This document shows, piece by piece, positions 1 to 8,678 of a stretch of DNA of 40,568 nucleotides. The notes under the pieces were generated by a model that had not been told where the DNA came from, did not search any database, and was given only the letters and a program-made list of their open reading frames with translations. The stretch covers positions 1 to 40,568 of the forward strand of contig NZ_JAIZ01000132.1 of assembly GCF_000710465.2 (NCBI RefSeq). The letters run 5' to 3'. The first letter of the stretch is position 1, and each line of letters opens with the position of its first letter. This DNA is from Kitasatospora sp. MBT63 (lineage in GTDB: Bacteria > Actinomycetota > Actinomycetes > Streptomycetales > Streptomycetaceae). Position numbers and translations under genes: made by a program.

Positions 1-206
1 TGGGCATGTCCCTGCGTACCACCCGCCGCCACATCGCGGACATCATGGAAGAACTCGACGCCGCCAGCCGCTTCCAGGCCGGATACCGGTTCGCCGTTCA
101 GGGCGGCGGCGGTGCCGACAGCCCCGGACAGGCGACAGAGACCCGGCCGGCACCGGTGCCGGTCCCTTCGCGAGCCGGTGCCCCGGCGGGTTCCCGCTCC
201 ACCTGA
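1..206 (+). CDS. LuxR-family transcriptional regulator, C-terminal end (partial)
   Basis: The reading frame is already open at the left edge. Its first visible residues (GMSLRTTRRHIADIMEELDA, then SRFQAG) match the recognition helix and last helix of a LuxR-type HTH, whose usual pattern is S-x-R-T-V-x-x-H-x-x-x-I-x-x-K-L-x-x-x-S-R-x-Q-A. The protein would bind DNA as a response regulator or a stand-alone regulator; the sensing part lies outside the window. After the HTH there is an unusual Gly/Pro/Ala-rich tail of about 35 residues before the TGA at 204-206, where most LuxR proteins end within 10-15 residues. The tail could be real or a frame disruption, which cannot be judged here. It faces htpG convergently. 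The family assignment rests on one helix-turn-helix only. Confidence 0.7.
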   Translation, partial: GMSLRTTRRHIADIMEELDAASRFQAGYRFAVQGGGGADSPGQATETRPAPVPVPSRAGAPAGSRST

Positions 207-417
207 ACCGCCCCGCGCCGCCCGACTCCCGCCCCGCCGTCCTTCGACGCTGCCGGCTCGAGCGCCTTCTTCCCGGGGACGTAAGGACGGATTTTCACCG
301 GGCTGAGCGCACCGGCCGGGGACCTCGTCGCGGCAGGCCTGGTCACGCGCGGCAGGTCCGATGGGTCGGGGTGCGGCACGCCGGGTGGTCCGGATCGCGC
401 GGGCCGCACCCCGGCCG
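207..417. other. Convergent intergenic region
   Basis: No gene is supported here; overlapping ORFs look like shadows. The region lies between the end of the LuxR-type gene and the end of htpG. It carries a terminator-like hairpin next to the htpG stop codon, listed separately. Confidence 0.5.
367..413 (-). terminator. Terminator-like hairpin after htpG
   Basis: An 11-bp perfect stem (367-377 CGGGGTGCGGC with 403-413 GCCGCACCCCG) encloses a GC-rich loop of 25 nt. It begins 5 nt past the htpG TGA. No U-run follows, as is usual for streptomycete terminators. Confidence 0.5.
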
Positions 418-2334
418 TCACAGGGAACGAGTCAGGCGGTCGGTGAGGAGACGGGTGAAACGGGCGGGATCGGGGAGCTCGCCGCCCTCGGCGAGCAGCG
501 CGCCGCCGTAGACCAGTTCGGCGATCTCGGCGAGCGCGGGGTCGTCGGCGTCGGCCTCGTGGGCCGAACGCAGCGCGGTGATCAGCGGGTGCGTCGGGTT
601 GAGCTCCAGGATCCGCTTGACCGGGGGCATCTGCTGCCCCATCGCCCGGTACATCTTCTCCAGTGTCGGGGTCATGTCGTGCGCGTCGCCGACGATGCAC
701 GCCGCGGAGGTGGTCAGCCGCGTGGACAGGCGGACCTCCTTGACCTGCTCGGACAGCGCGGTGGTCAGCCACGGCAGCAGGGCCGCGAAGTCCGCTTCGC
801 GCCTGGCCTTCTCGGAGTCGGCGTCCTGGCCGCCGTCATCGCTCCCGTCAAGGTCGACCTGGCCCTTGGCGATGGACTGCAGACGGTGGCCGTCGTACGC
901 CGGGACCTGCTCGACCCAGACCTCGTCGACCGGATCGGTGAGGAGCAGGACCTCGTACCCCTTGGCGGCGAAGGCCTCCATGTGCGGAGAGTTCTCCACC
1001 ATCTGGCGGGTCTCGCCGGTCAGGTAGTAGATCGCGTCCTGGCCGTCCTTCATACGCCCGACGTACTCGCGCAGGGTGGTGGTCTTCTCCGGGTCGTGGG
1101 TCGAGGCCGCCGAGACGAGGTCCAGCAGCGCCTCGGTGTTGTCGCGGTCCTCGATCAGGCCTTCCTTCAACGCCCGGCCGAACTGGTCCCACAGCTTCGT
1201 GTAACGCTCGGTGTCCTTGGCCTGCATGTCCTTGACCGCGCCGAGGACCTTCTTGACCAGGCGCCGGCGTACGCCGCGGATCTGACGGTCGTGCTGCAGG
1301 ATCTCGCGGGAGATGTTCAGCGACAGGTCGTGGGCGTCCACGACTCCCTTGACGAAGCGCAGGTAGTTCGGCATCAGCGCTTCGCAGTCGTCCATGATGA
1401 ACACCCGCTTGACGTACAGCTGCACACCGCGCTTGGTCTCCCGGGAGAACAGGTCGAACGGTGCCTGGGAGGGGATGAACAGCAGCGCCTCGTACTCGAA
1501 GGTGCCTTCGGCGCGCATGTGGATGGTCTCGGCCGGGTCGAGCCAGTCGTGGCTGACCTGCTTGTAGAACTCGTGGTACTCGTCCTCGGTCACCTCGGTG
1601 CGCGGCCTGGCCCAGAGCGCCTTCATGGAGTTGAGCGTGTCGACTCCGTGGGTGGTGGCGCCGTCGGCGTCGGTGCGCTCGGACTTCATCCGGATGGGCC
1701 AGCGGATGAAGTCCGAGTACTGCTTGACGATCTGGCGGATCTTCCACTCGGCCAGGTAGTCGGCCAGGCCGTCCTCGGTGTCGGCGGGCTTGAGGTGCAG
1801 GGTGACCGCGGTGCCCTGCGGCAGACCGTCGACAGCCTGGACGGTGTAGGTGCCCGCGCCGTCGGACTCCCACCGGGTGCCCGCGTCGGTTCCGGCCCGC
1901 CGGGTGTCCACGCTGACCTTGTCCGCGACCATGAAAGCGGAGTAGAAGCCGACGCCGAACTGCCCGATCAGGCTCTCCGCGGTCGCGGCGTCCTGGGACT
2001 CCTTGATCTTCTCCAGCAGCCCGGCGGTGCCGGACTTGGCGATCGTGCCGATCAGCTCCACGAGGTCGTCGCGGCTCATGCCGATCCCGTTGTCACGGAC
2101 GGTCAGCGTGCGGGCGTCCGGGTCGGCCTCCAACGTGATGTGCAGGTCGGAGGTGTCGGCCCCGAGCTGGGAGTCGGTCAGCGACTGCAGCCGTAGCTTG
2201 TCCAGCGCGTCCGAGGCGTTCGAGATCAGCTCGCGCAGGAAGATGTCCTTGTTCGAGTAGATCGAGTGAATCACCAACCTGAGCAACTGCCGGGTCTCGG
2301 CCTGGAATTCAAGCGTTTCGACACTGCTGCCCAC
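418..2334 (-). CDS. htpG: Molecular chaperone HtpG (Hsp90)
   Basis: Cytosolic Hsp90-type ATP-dependent chaperone. The N-terminal GHKL ATP-binding domain shows the conserved motifs NASDALDK (about residues 39-46), DNGIGM (81-86) and GQFGVGF (124-130), followed by the middle domain and the C-terminal dimerisation domain. The frame is open upstream to 2421, but I choose GTG at 2334. It has a strong ribosome binding site (GAGGGAG about 9 nt upstream), and the resulting protein starts just before VETLEFQAETRQLL, where the family normally begins. That gives 638 residues, a typical actinobacterial length. It lies 55 nt downstream of livM on the same strand, so read-through from the liv operon is possible. 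I saw no CIRCE or HAIR heat-shock operator in the short gap. The identification is secure. Confidence 0.97.
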   Translation of the reverse strand: MGSSVETLEFQAETRQLLRLVIHSIYSNKDIFLRELISNASDALDKLRLQSLTDSQLGADTSDLHITLEADPDARTLTVRDNGIGMSRDDLVELIGTIAKSGTAGLLEKIKESQDAATAESLIGQFGVGFYSAFMVADKVSVDTRRAGTDAGTRWESDGAGTYTVQAVDGLPQGTAVTLHLKPADTEDGLADYLAEWKIRQIVKQYSDFIRWPIRMKSERTDADGATTHGVDTLNSMKALWARPRTEVTEDEYHEFYKQVSHDWLDPAETIHMRAEGTFEYEALLFIPSQAPFDLFSRETKRGVQLYVKRVFIMDDCEALMPNYLRFVKGVVDAHDLSLNISREILQHDRQIRGVRRRLVKKVLGAVKDMQAKDTERYTKLWDQFGRALKEGLIEDRDNTEALLDLVSAASTHDPEKTTTLREYVGRMKDGQDAIYYLTGETRQMVENSPHMEAFAAKGYEVLLLTDPVDEVWVEQVPAYDGHRLQSIAKGQVDLDGSDDGGQDADSEKARREADFAALLPWLTTALSEQVKEVRLSTRLTTSAACIVGDAHDMTPTLEKMYRAMGQQMPPVKRILELNPTHPLITALRSAHEADADDPALAEIAELVYGGALLAEGGELPDPARFTRLLTDRLTRSL

Positions 2335-2389
2335 CCTGGGGTCTCCCTCTTCTGGTCGGGACGTCGGGACGTGATGAAGGATAGGCCCG

Positions 2390-3466
2390 TCAGCGGCCGG
2401 ATCCCCGACCGGCCCCGTCACCCGGTGGACGGGACCGGCGGACGAGTGCGGGGATGCGCGAGGAGATCCACCGGTAACCCTGGTGGAGGCCGCCCGGGAA
2501 CGTCATCATCACGACGATGAGGACCACGCCGTAGACGGCCCCCGGCAGGTTGTTGGCCACGTCGATCGGCAGACGGCTGCCGGACGACAGGTCCGACGTC
2601 ACGGACGAGACCACGACGAGCAGCAGCGACCCCCACACCGCGCCTGCCAGACTGCCGAGCCCGCCCAGGATGGCGGCGGCGAGCAGCCCGAACGACAGGT
2701 TCAGGCTGAAGGCTCCCGGTGATGCGAGCGAGGTGACCCATGCCAGCAGACCGCCGCCGAGCCCGCCGCACGCCGCGGCGACGACGAAGGCCAGCAGCCG
2801 TACCCGGGCGACGTTGACCCCGCTGAGAGCCGCGGCCGCCTCGTCGTCGCGGGCGGCCCGCATCGACCGGCCGTATCTGCTGCGACCCAGGTTGGCCAGG
2901 AACCAGAGCGTGACGACGGCGCAGAAGCCCGTGACCCATGCCTGCCATCGGGGGGTCGAGAAGTCGGCCCCCAGCACCGCCGGTGGCGGCGAAGCGAGCA
3001 CCGACAGCCCGTTCGAGCCCTCCAGGATCCCGCTCAGGCCCCGGACGTTGACCAGCGCGGGAAGCGCGACCGCCAGGGCCAGGGTCAAGGTGGCGAGATA
3101 CAGACCGCGCAGGCGGGCGGTCGCGAGCCCGAGAAGCAGCCCCACACAGGCGGCCACCACCAGTGCGGACAGCAGTGCTGCGGCCAGGTTCCAGTGCTGA
3201 TGATTGATCACCAGCGCGGTGGTGTAGGCGCCGATCGCCATGAAGGCGCCCTGACCGACCGAGATCTGGCCGCCCGGCCCGGCCAGGAAGGTGAGTCCCG
3301 CGGTCGCGCACACCAGGTAGGACAGCTCCGCCAGTTGGAAGTTGCGGTAGGACGGGAGGACGGCGCTGACCACGAGGACCAGCGCCAGGCCGGCGAGGGC
3401 GGCCAGGCCGTGGCGGACCACCGTGAGGCGCAGCGCGCGTGCGGCCGTGACCCGGAGGCGTTTCAC
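2390..3466 (-). CDS. livM: Branched-chain amino acid-type ABC transporter permease (LivM)
   Basis: Membrane permease of the LivM family, about 358 residues with roughly 9-10 hydrophobic segments. Characteristic stretches are GPGGQISVGQGAFMAIGAYT and, near the C-terminus, FGLLAAAILGGLGSLAGAVWG, which contains the family's loop that contacts the ATPase. An ATG-like frame opening exists further upstream, but GTG at 3466 is preferred. It overlaps the livH stop in a GTGA arrangement and follows GGGAGGAG at 4-5 nt spacing, which is classic translational coupling. Paired with LivH, LivF and LivG it should form a branched-chain amino acid, urea or short-chain amide importer. The true substrate cannot be told from the permease. 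Confidence 0.93.
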   Translation of the reverse strand: MKRLRVTAARALRLTVVRHGLAALAGLALVLVVSAVLPSYRNFQLAELSYLVCATAGLTFLAGPGGQISVGQGAFMAIGAYTTALVINHQHWNLAAALLSALVVAACVGLLLGLATARLRGLYLATLTLALAVALPALVNVRGLSGILEGSNGLSVLASPPPAVLGADFSTPRWQAWVTGFCAVVTLWFLANLGRSRYGRSMRAARDDEAAAALSGVNVARVRLLAFVVAAACGGLGGGLLAWVTSLASPGAFSLNLSFGLLAAAILGGLGSLAGAVWGSLLLVVVSSVTSDLSSGSRLPIDVANNLPGAVYGVVLIVVMMTFPGGLHQGYRWISSRIPALVRRSRPPGDGAGRGSGR

Positions 3467-4341
3467 ACTCTCCTCCCGGTCGCCGGTCCGAAGAGTCCCG
3501 ACGGGCGGGCCATCAGGGCCACCAGCAGTACGGCGCATGCCCCGAGCGAGGTGACCTCGGAGCCCGCGTAACCGGACACGTAGCTGAGGGTGCAGCCCAG
3601 CAGCAGCCCGCCGACGACGGAGCCGACCGGGCTCTCCAGCCCGCCGATGATGGCGGCGGTGAACCCGTAGACCAGCACGGTGTCGAATTGATCCGGCCCC
3701 AGGAAGACCACGGGGGCGATCAGCACGCCGGCCAGCGCGCCGATCAGTCCGGCGAGCGCCCAGCCGATGGTCAGGGTCGCCCCGACCCGTACGCCGAGCA
3801 GGCGGGCGAGCTCGGGGGAGTAGGCGCCGGCCCGCATGCGCAGCCCCAGGGCGGTACGGCGGAACAGCAGCACCAGGGCGGTCATCGTGAAAGCCACCAT
3901 GCCGATCGTGAACAGGTCGTTGGGTGAGAGCAGGAGCCGGACGCCGCCGACGGAGTAGCCCCGGAGACTGAAGGGCACGGGGTAGGCGCGGGGTGTGCTG
4001 CCCCAGATCATCGATGCCAGTGCGTTGATCAGGACGATCAGCCCCAGGGCGACGACGGCGGCGTTCAGTTCGGGCCCGTTCTCCACCGGCCGGATGAAGA
4101 CCCGCTCGACGAGGGTTCCCAGGACCAGTCCCGCCGCCAGGGCGCAGCCCAGTGCGAGCCAGTACGACCCGGTGCGGTCCTGGACCGTCCAGCCCACGAA
4201 GGTCGTGAGCATCATCATGGCGCCCTGGGCGAAGTTGATGACCCGGGTGGCTCGGAAGATCATGACCAGGGCCAGGGCGATGGTCGCAAAGATCATTCCA
4301 TCGGTGATTCCGGCGAGTGTGAGGTTGAGGAACCTGACCAT
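3463..4341 (-). CDS. livH: Branched-chain amino acid-type ABC transporter permease (LivH)
   Basis: LivH-family permease of 292 residues, hydrophobic throughout. Near the N-terminus it has ATRVINFAQGAMMML, the near-invariant V-I-N-F-A-Q/H-G motif of LivH, and towards the C-terminus FTAAIIGGLESPVGSVVGG, the EAA-like loop that docks on the ATPase. Its ATG at 4341 overlaps the livF stop by one base (TGATG), and its stop overlaps the livM start. The four transporter genes are therefore translated as a tightly coupled unit in the order livG-livF-livH-livM. Confidence 0.94.
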   Translation of the reverse strand: MVRFLNLTLAGITDGMIFATIALALVMIFRATRVINFAQGAMMMLTTFVGWTVQDRTGSYWLALGCALAAGLVLGTLVERVFIRPVENGPELNAAVVALGLIVLINALASMIWGSTPRAYPVPFSLRGYSVGGVRLLLSPNDLFTIGMVAFTMTALVLLFRRTALGLRMRAGAYSPELARLLGVRVGATLTIGWALAGLIGALAGVLIAPVVFLGPDQFDTVLVYGFTAAIIGGLESPVGSVVGGLLLGCTLSYVSGYAGSEVTSLGACAVLLVALMARPSGLFGPATGRRV

Positions 4342-5063
4342 CAGAACCCCAGGTAGGCGTGGCGGAGCCGCTGCATCGACCGGGGGTCGGCGGCCAGGGC
4401 GGAGGCGTCCTCGTCGATGACGACCCTTCCTAGATTGAGCACCACGACCCGGTCCGCGATGGACAGCGCGCTCCGGGCGTTCTGTTCGACCAGCAGCACG
4501 GTGCGTCCGGAGTCCTCGTGGATCCGGCGCAGGACGGCCATGATGTGGGCCACCGCGCGGGGAGCCAGGCCGAGGGACGGCTCGTCGAGGAGGATGAGCC
4601 GTGGACGGCTCATCAGGGCCGTTCCGATGGCGAGCAGTTGGCGCTCACCGCCGGAGAGCGAGGCGGCGACGTCACGGCGGCGCTGCGACAGAACCGGGAA
4701 CATGTCGTACACCTGGTCGAGGTCTTCCTTGCGTCCGGCCGGTGGCTTCGGGGAGATCAGTGAGCCGAGCCGGAGATTCTCGGCCACGGTCAGCTCGACG
4801 ATGACGCCCTGACCCGACGGGAGGTGTGCGATGCCGAGGCCGGCGATGTCCTCGACCCGGCGTCGGTCGATCCGGTGGCCCGCGAAGGAGATGGATCCGG
4901 AGGCGGGGCGCGCCAGTCCGCTGACGGCGCGCAGTAACGTGGTCTTGCCCGCTCCGTTGGCACCGAGGACGGTCGTGATGGAGCCCAGCGGCGCCCGGAG
5001 GGTGACGTGGTCGAGGGCCCGGACCGACCCGTAGTCCACCGTCAGGTCGTCGATCTCAAGCAT
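4341..5063 (-). CDS. livF: ABC transporter ATP-binding protein (LivF)
   Basis: Cytoplasmic ATPase of the Liv importer, 240 residues from the chosen start. Motifs are Walker A GANGAGKTT (34-42), signature SLSGGERQLLAIGTAL (about 140) and Walker B LILLDEPSLGLAP. SLGLAP is the LivF-type version, which helps distinguish it from LivG. ATG at 5063 follows GGGGAG at about 10 nt and overlaps the end of livG by 8 nt. An in-frame GTG at 5081 would add six residues and looks less likely. All catalytic motifs are intact, so this is probably the fully active ATPase of the pair. Confidence 0.93.
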   Translation of the reverse strand: MLEIDDLTVDYGSVRALDHVTLRAPLGSITTVLGANGAGKTTLLRAVSGLARPASGSISFAGHRIDRRRVEDIAGLGIAHLPSGQGVIVELTVAENLRLGSLISPKPPAGRKEDLDQVYDMFPVLSQRRRDVAASLSGGERQLLAIGTALMSRPRLILLDEPSLGLAPRAVAHIMAVLRRIHEDSGRTVLLVEQNARSALSIADRVVVLNLGRVVIDEDASALAADPRSMQRLRHAYLGF

Positions 5064-5826
5064 CCGGGCCGGTCTCCCCACCGAGGTAGGCCGCGATCAC
5101 CGCGGGGTTGCTGCGGATCTCGTCCGGGGTGCCCCGGGCGATCTCCCGGCCGAAGTCGAGAACCACCACGTCCTGGCAGACCGACATGACAAAGTCCATG
5201 TGGTGCTCGACCAGGACGATCGAGATGGCCAACTCGGGCAGAATTTCGGCGAGTTCGCTGATCTCGCGAGCGGAGAGCCCGGCCGCCGGCTCGTCGAGCA
5301 GCAGTAGTTCCGGCCGGTTCAGCAGGGCGCGGGCCAGTACCGTGCGTTTCCGGGAGCCGTGGTCCACGGCGTGGACGGGCCGGTCGGCCAGTTCGGCGAT
5401 GCCGAAGGCCTCGAGGCGTTCCATCGCCCTTTCCCGCTGCGTCTGCTCCTCGTGATCGGCCCGGGGCAGGGCGAGGAAAGCGGAGAGCAGACCGGTCCGG
5501 GCCTGTGTGGTGGCGCCGACGAGCACGTTCTCCAGAACGGTGAGCTCGGGGAACAGGCCGAGACCCTGGAGCGTACGGGCGATGCCGAGTTCGGCCACCT
5601 GGTGCGGGCGGTGGCTGCGCAGTACCCGCCCTTTCCACCGGACCGTGCCCGCCTCCGGCCGGACGAAGCCGCAGACCACGTTGAACAGGGTGGTCTTGCC
5701 TGCGCCGTTCGGGCCGATCACCCCCATCACCCGGCCTGCGGGCACGGACAGGTCCACCCCGTCGAGGGCGACGACACCGCCGAACCGTACGGTCACTCCG
5801 GAGATCTCCATGAGCGGATCGGCCAC
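5056..5826 (-). CDS. livG: ABC transporter ATP-binding protein (LivG), atypical signature motif
   Basis: First gene of the liv operon, 256 residues. Walker A GPNGAGKTT is at 38-46, the Q-loop region reads GIARTLQGLGLFPELTVLEN (typical LivG), Walker B is LLLLDEPAAGLS, and the switch histidine lies in LVEHHMDFV. The expected LSYGQQ-type signature is replaced by VDHGSRKRTVLARAL: the frame aligns without gaps, but only the second glycine is kept. In an ABC dimer this would weaken one of the two ATP sites, while LivF has a canonical signature. The GTG start at 5826 has GGGGG about 8 nt upstream; an internal ATG at 5811 has no ribosome binding site. A possible promoter lies about 80 nt upstream. 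No livK-like binding-protein gene is found beside the operon. Confidence 0.92.
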   Translation of the reverse strand: MADPLMEISGVTVRFGGVVALDGVDLSVPAGRVMGVIGPNGAGKTTLFNVVCGFVRPEAGTVRWKGRVLRSHRPHQVAELGIARTLQGLGLFPELTVLENVLVGATTQARTGLLSAFLALPRADHEEQTQRERAMERLEAFGIAELADRPVHAVDHGSRKRTVLARALLNRPELLLLDEPAAGLSAREISELAEILPELAISIVLVEHHMDFVMSVCQDVVVLDFGREIARGTPDEIRSNPAVIAAYLGGETGPDA

Positions 5827-5904
5827 GGCCGTACCCCCGAACCCCTGCGCGATGACATGGCCTGCTCCGATCCGCTCACCTGCGAAGCCGATCGGGCCGG
5901 CGGG

Positions 5905-5932
5905 ACAGTAGCAGTAAGGATTGCACCTTCAA
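5905..5932 (-). promoter_or_regulatory. Candidate sigma-70-type promoter for the liv operon
   Basis: On the minus strand, TTGAAG (5932-5927) and TACTGT (5910-5905) are separated by 16 bp. This fits the TTGACN / TANNNT pattern of housekeeping actinobacterial promoters and lies about 80 nt before the livG start, in a locally AT-richer stretch. Prediction by eye only. Confidence 0.35.
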
Positions 5933-6074
5933 TGCGTATTTGTGGTGACTTGGTGGCTCGGAGTGCTTCCGTGCCGTTCGCCGGGATCCGGGTGGCGCCT
6001 GGCATCGGTGGGGCTCGGCTCCCGCCGACGGCTCGGGGCTCACCGGGATCGAGCGGTGAAGGAAGGCACCGAGT

Positions 6075-8417
6075 TCAGGACCGTGCCAGCTCTGCGGCCG
6101 CTACGACCCTTCCGCGAAGAGGCGCAAGGCCCGCCTGGCCTATTTCGATATGGCGCCTGGTGTTCGTGAGGTCGGTTCCCAGGCCCGCGATCAACATGAG
6201 TGAGGTTTCCAGGGCGAATCTGTACGGACTGTGGGGCCCATTGTAGTCGCCGATTATCTCGGTAGAGGCATCGCATTCACTCTGGGCCCTGGTGAGTTCG
6301 CCTGCGGCCTTGGCCAGCCTTTTCAGGGATTGATCGAGCAGGTTTTCAATTTCTCTCGGAAGGTCGGGCGGAAAGCCCCCGTCGCCGGGCGCGGGGTGCC
6401 CGATCTTGGAAATCTTGGATGTCATCCTCGCGCAAAATCGAAGATGGCCCGAGGCGGCCGTCAGCGCGTTCCTGATGAAGTTCAGTCGATCCGTGATGTC
6501 CGCTCGAATGCTGTCGCTTCCGATCCCGTCGACAGACTGGTAGATCTTGTCCAGTGAGCCCAGGAGCGTGGCCGGACCGGGGTTACCTCCCTCGCTGCTC
6601 CCGATACCCTTGCGAGCAGAGAGCAGGGCTTCTTTGTACAAGGCGTTGAATTGCTTCAGATCTCCCAGCACTGCTTCGGAGAAACGCCGCTGCCGATCCA
6701 TTGCAATCTCCGTGGCCGACCCCGCCGGATCCTTGGACCCGACGTCCTGATGGGTGCCTCCCGGACTCTTTTTCTCGGGATCCGCATATCCGTCGGAGAT
6801 CGGCGGAAGGGGGGCTTCGCTCCGGACGGTCTGCTTTTTTGTGCCCGCGTCTGAAAGTGCCTGGCCGACCGCGGCGGCGTTGATCCCGTCGCCCCATAGC
6901 TCGATGTTCTCCTTGTTGATACGGATCCTCCCGAGAGGTGCTACGGAGAGGATGGTGCGGAGTTCATCCCACGGCGGCTCCGTCGAATCGTCCGGGAAGG
7001 CCTCATTTATGATGACCAATCCCTGGAACTGGCGTACCGCCATGGTGGTCGGCTTCGGCGCCATGGCGAGCACTCTGCGGTTCACCCGCGTGGTCTCCTT
7101 GAGCATGTCCTTGATATTTTTGTGCTCTTTTGCGTAATCCGCATCGAAGATCTTGTCCTGGTCGCGCTCAGGGGCCAGCCGGATATCCAACGTAAGAAGC
7201 CCTTCGAGGAGCCTGAGGTTCTTCGGGCCGAACCCGTATGGAACTTCGAGCCACGACCTGGACTTTCCGGGCAATTTTCCCTTCTTCTTCATCCTGCGGA
7301 TCTGAAAATCGTGGGCGACGCCAGAAGTCCCTGCGGCCAACTGGAGCATACCGAGGTACGGGGACATTCTCGATCCCTTGATGCATGCGATTCCCAGGCC
7401 GACATATAGCCACCCGATGAGCGGTGAATCACCGGGCTTCAGCTCTGCTATGACCCGACGGCTCTCGCTATTGAACGCCTCGTCAGCGAGAATGATTTCC
7501 GCTCGATATGAGAGTGTCAATTCCGACCGGGCAGGGTTCTGGACGGAGCAGCTCACGGTCGCCGTGAAGTAGCTGTTTCTGGAACTCTTCTCGACCTCAC
7601 GCCGGAAGGCGACTTTTCCCTCGCTCACGCCCGCTTCGACGATCATCGAACACATCTGGCGGCGCACGGCCGCCAGTGTTTTCATCAGAAATGGAATTTC
7701 ATCGCCCCTGAATGATCTCGCAAGTGACCCGTTGCCTGTGCTTATGGAGCAGTTGATGACAGGTTCCTGCTTGGAAATCCTCTGCTCTACGTCATCCAGC
7801 GTCAAATACTCGGTTTCCGATCCGGAATCGTCATCCATCCGTCCGCCCGTCATGGCGTCAGCTTCAAGTGAATACGGTGGATCCGGGTCGGGCGACCGGT
7901 GGAAGTCGGAGCCGTTCGGTCTCCGGTAGGCCGAGCAGGCCGCTTTCCACCAGATCTCATCGGTCGGAAGTCCGCTCAGTCTGCTGTCGGAGTTCATGAG
8001 ACCGTGGATGGTCGTCGATCGCATTTGCGCCAGCTGCAACCAATGGTACATTCCCATTCCGCGCTGTCTGCCTGCAAGGAATCCGGCAAGGTCGGAAATG
8101 GATGCCTCGCTCGCCTTTCCCCCATATTCTAGAAAGTCGCGGATAATGGCCTCGTCGTCGTCGGTCCAGGTGCGCCAGTGGGTTGTTGCAGCCAGTACTT
8201 CGTGCCACCATTGATGACACTCGACTCCCGTCCAGGGCGCAGCGTCGAGATCTTTTCCCAGCTGCATGTCCTGCACTGTCCGAGATTCCTTCGCAGCGCA
8301 CCAGAGCCAGTTCCGGGCATCTGGGGAGTCCGGCCAGTCCGGCTGCTTGACGGCAGGGTCATCCGCACTCGTCAGGACTGTTGTCAGTCCGCGCTCGTCG
8401 TCAACCGTCCAAGTCAT
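6075..8417 (-). CDS. Unrecognised 780-residue protein of lower GC
   Basis: I do not recognise this protein. It starts at ATG 8417 with GGAG 7 nt upstream (CTGGAGCTGAAAA-ATG). The N-terminal 150 residues are Trp-rich (WLWCAAKESRTVQ, ECHQWWHEVL, EIWWKAACSAYRR). An acidic linker follows near residue 200, then a mixed alpha/beta middle (about 210-480). A low-complexity Pro/Gly/Lys segment (about 520-570) leads into a long helical C-terminal third with coiled-coil character. There is no signal peptide, convincing membrane span or obvious catalytic motif. Codon and base use is clearly less GC-rich than in the flanking liv and ahpD-like genes, suggesting later acquisition. It stands alone, divergent from the AhpD-like gene and upstream of liv. 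The unknown at 20051-20695 has a similar composition. Confidence 0.8.
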   Translation of the reverse strand: MTWTVDDERGLTTVLTSADDPAVKQPDWPDSPDARNWLWCAAKESRTVQDMQLGKDLDAAPWTGVECHQWWHEVLAATTHWRTWTDDDEAIIRDFLEYGGKASEASISDLAGFLAGRQRGMGMYHWLQLAQMRSTTIHGLMNSDSRLSGLPTDEIWWKAACSAYRRPNGSDFHRSPDPDPPYSLEADAMTGGRMDDDSGSETEYLTLDDVEQRISKQEPVINCSISTGNGSLARSFRGDEIPFLMKTLAAVRRQMCSMIVEAGVSEGKVAFRREVEKSSRNSYFTATVSCSVQNPARSELTLSYRAEIILADEAFNSESRRVIAELKPGDSPLIGWLYVGLGIACIKGSRMSPYLGMLQLAAGTSGVAHDFQIRRMKKKGKLPGKSRSWLEVPYGFGPKNLRLLEGLLTLDIRLAPERDQDKIFDADYAKEHKNIKDMLKETTRVNRRVLAMAPKPTTMAVRQFQGLVIINEAFPDDSTEPPWDELRTILSVAPLGRIRINKENIELWGDGINAAAVGQALSDAGTKKQTVRSEAPLPPISDGYADPEKKSPGGTHQDVGSKDPAGSATEIAMDRQRRFSEAVLGDLKQFNALYKEALLSARKGIGSSEGGNPGPATLLGSLDKIYQSVDGIGSDSIRADITDRLNFIRNALTAASGHLRFCARMTSKISKIGHPAPGDGGFPPDLPREIENLLDQSLKRLAKAAGELTRAQSECDASTEIIGDYNGPHSPYRFALETSLMLIAGLGTDLTNTRRHIEIGQAGLAPLRGRVVAAAELARS

Positions 8418-8678
8418 TTTTCAGCTCCAGCGGAGGGGCAGCCGTGGCACTGGAATCCTGCCGGTGGCACGGCGTCCGGTACCGCCCGATCGGACAGGAA
8501 ATGGTGAAGACTCGGGCCGCCATCGGGCACCGCCGACCTCGTTCCGTCGACGGCCGGCCTTCGGACGGGGCGGTGCCGGGGCGGCCCTTCGCCGGGGCCG
8601 GAGGTGATAAAACAGTTTTCCTTTAAACCACTATGATGGGGGCGTGGCGCGTCACAGCACACAGTCGAGGGAGTTCAG
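8418..8678. other. Divergent intergenic region
   Basis: This region separates the divergent starts of the 780-residue unknown and the AhpD-like gene. The first 180 nt show nothing recognisable. The last 80 nt contain an AT-rich stretch with a possible promoter, listed separately. Confidence 0.4.
8601..8640 (+). promoter_or_regulatory. AT-rich candidate promoter/operator for the AhpD-like gene
   Basis: In otherwise very GC-rich DNA this stretch is AT-rich. It contains TATGAT (8632-8637), a good -10 hexamer about 42 nt before the GTG start, preceded by the partly symmetric block GTTTTCCTTTAAAC (8615-8628). No good -35 is present at 17-18 bp, so activation by a regulator binding the block is conceivable. 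This is inference from composition. Confidence 0.35.

Noticed and set aside
361-2196. A 611-codon plus-strand ORF opposite htpG
   Set aside because: It is antisense to a clear Hsp90 gene, and its sequence is a low-complexity Val/Leu/Gly/Arg-rich shadow typical of the complementary strand of GC-rich genes.
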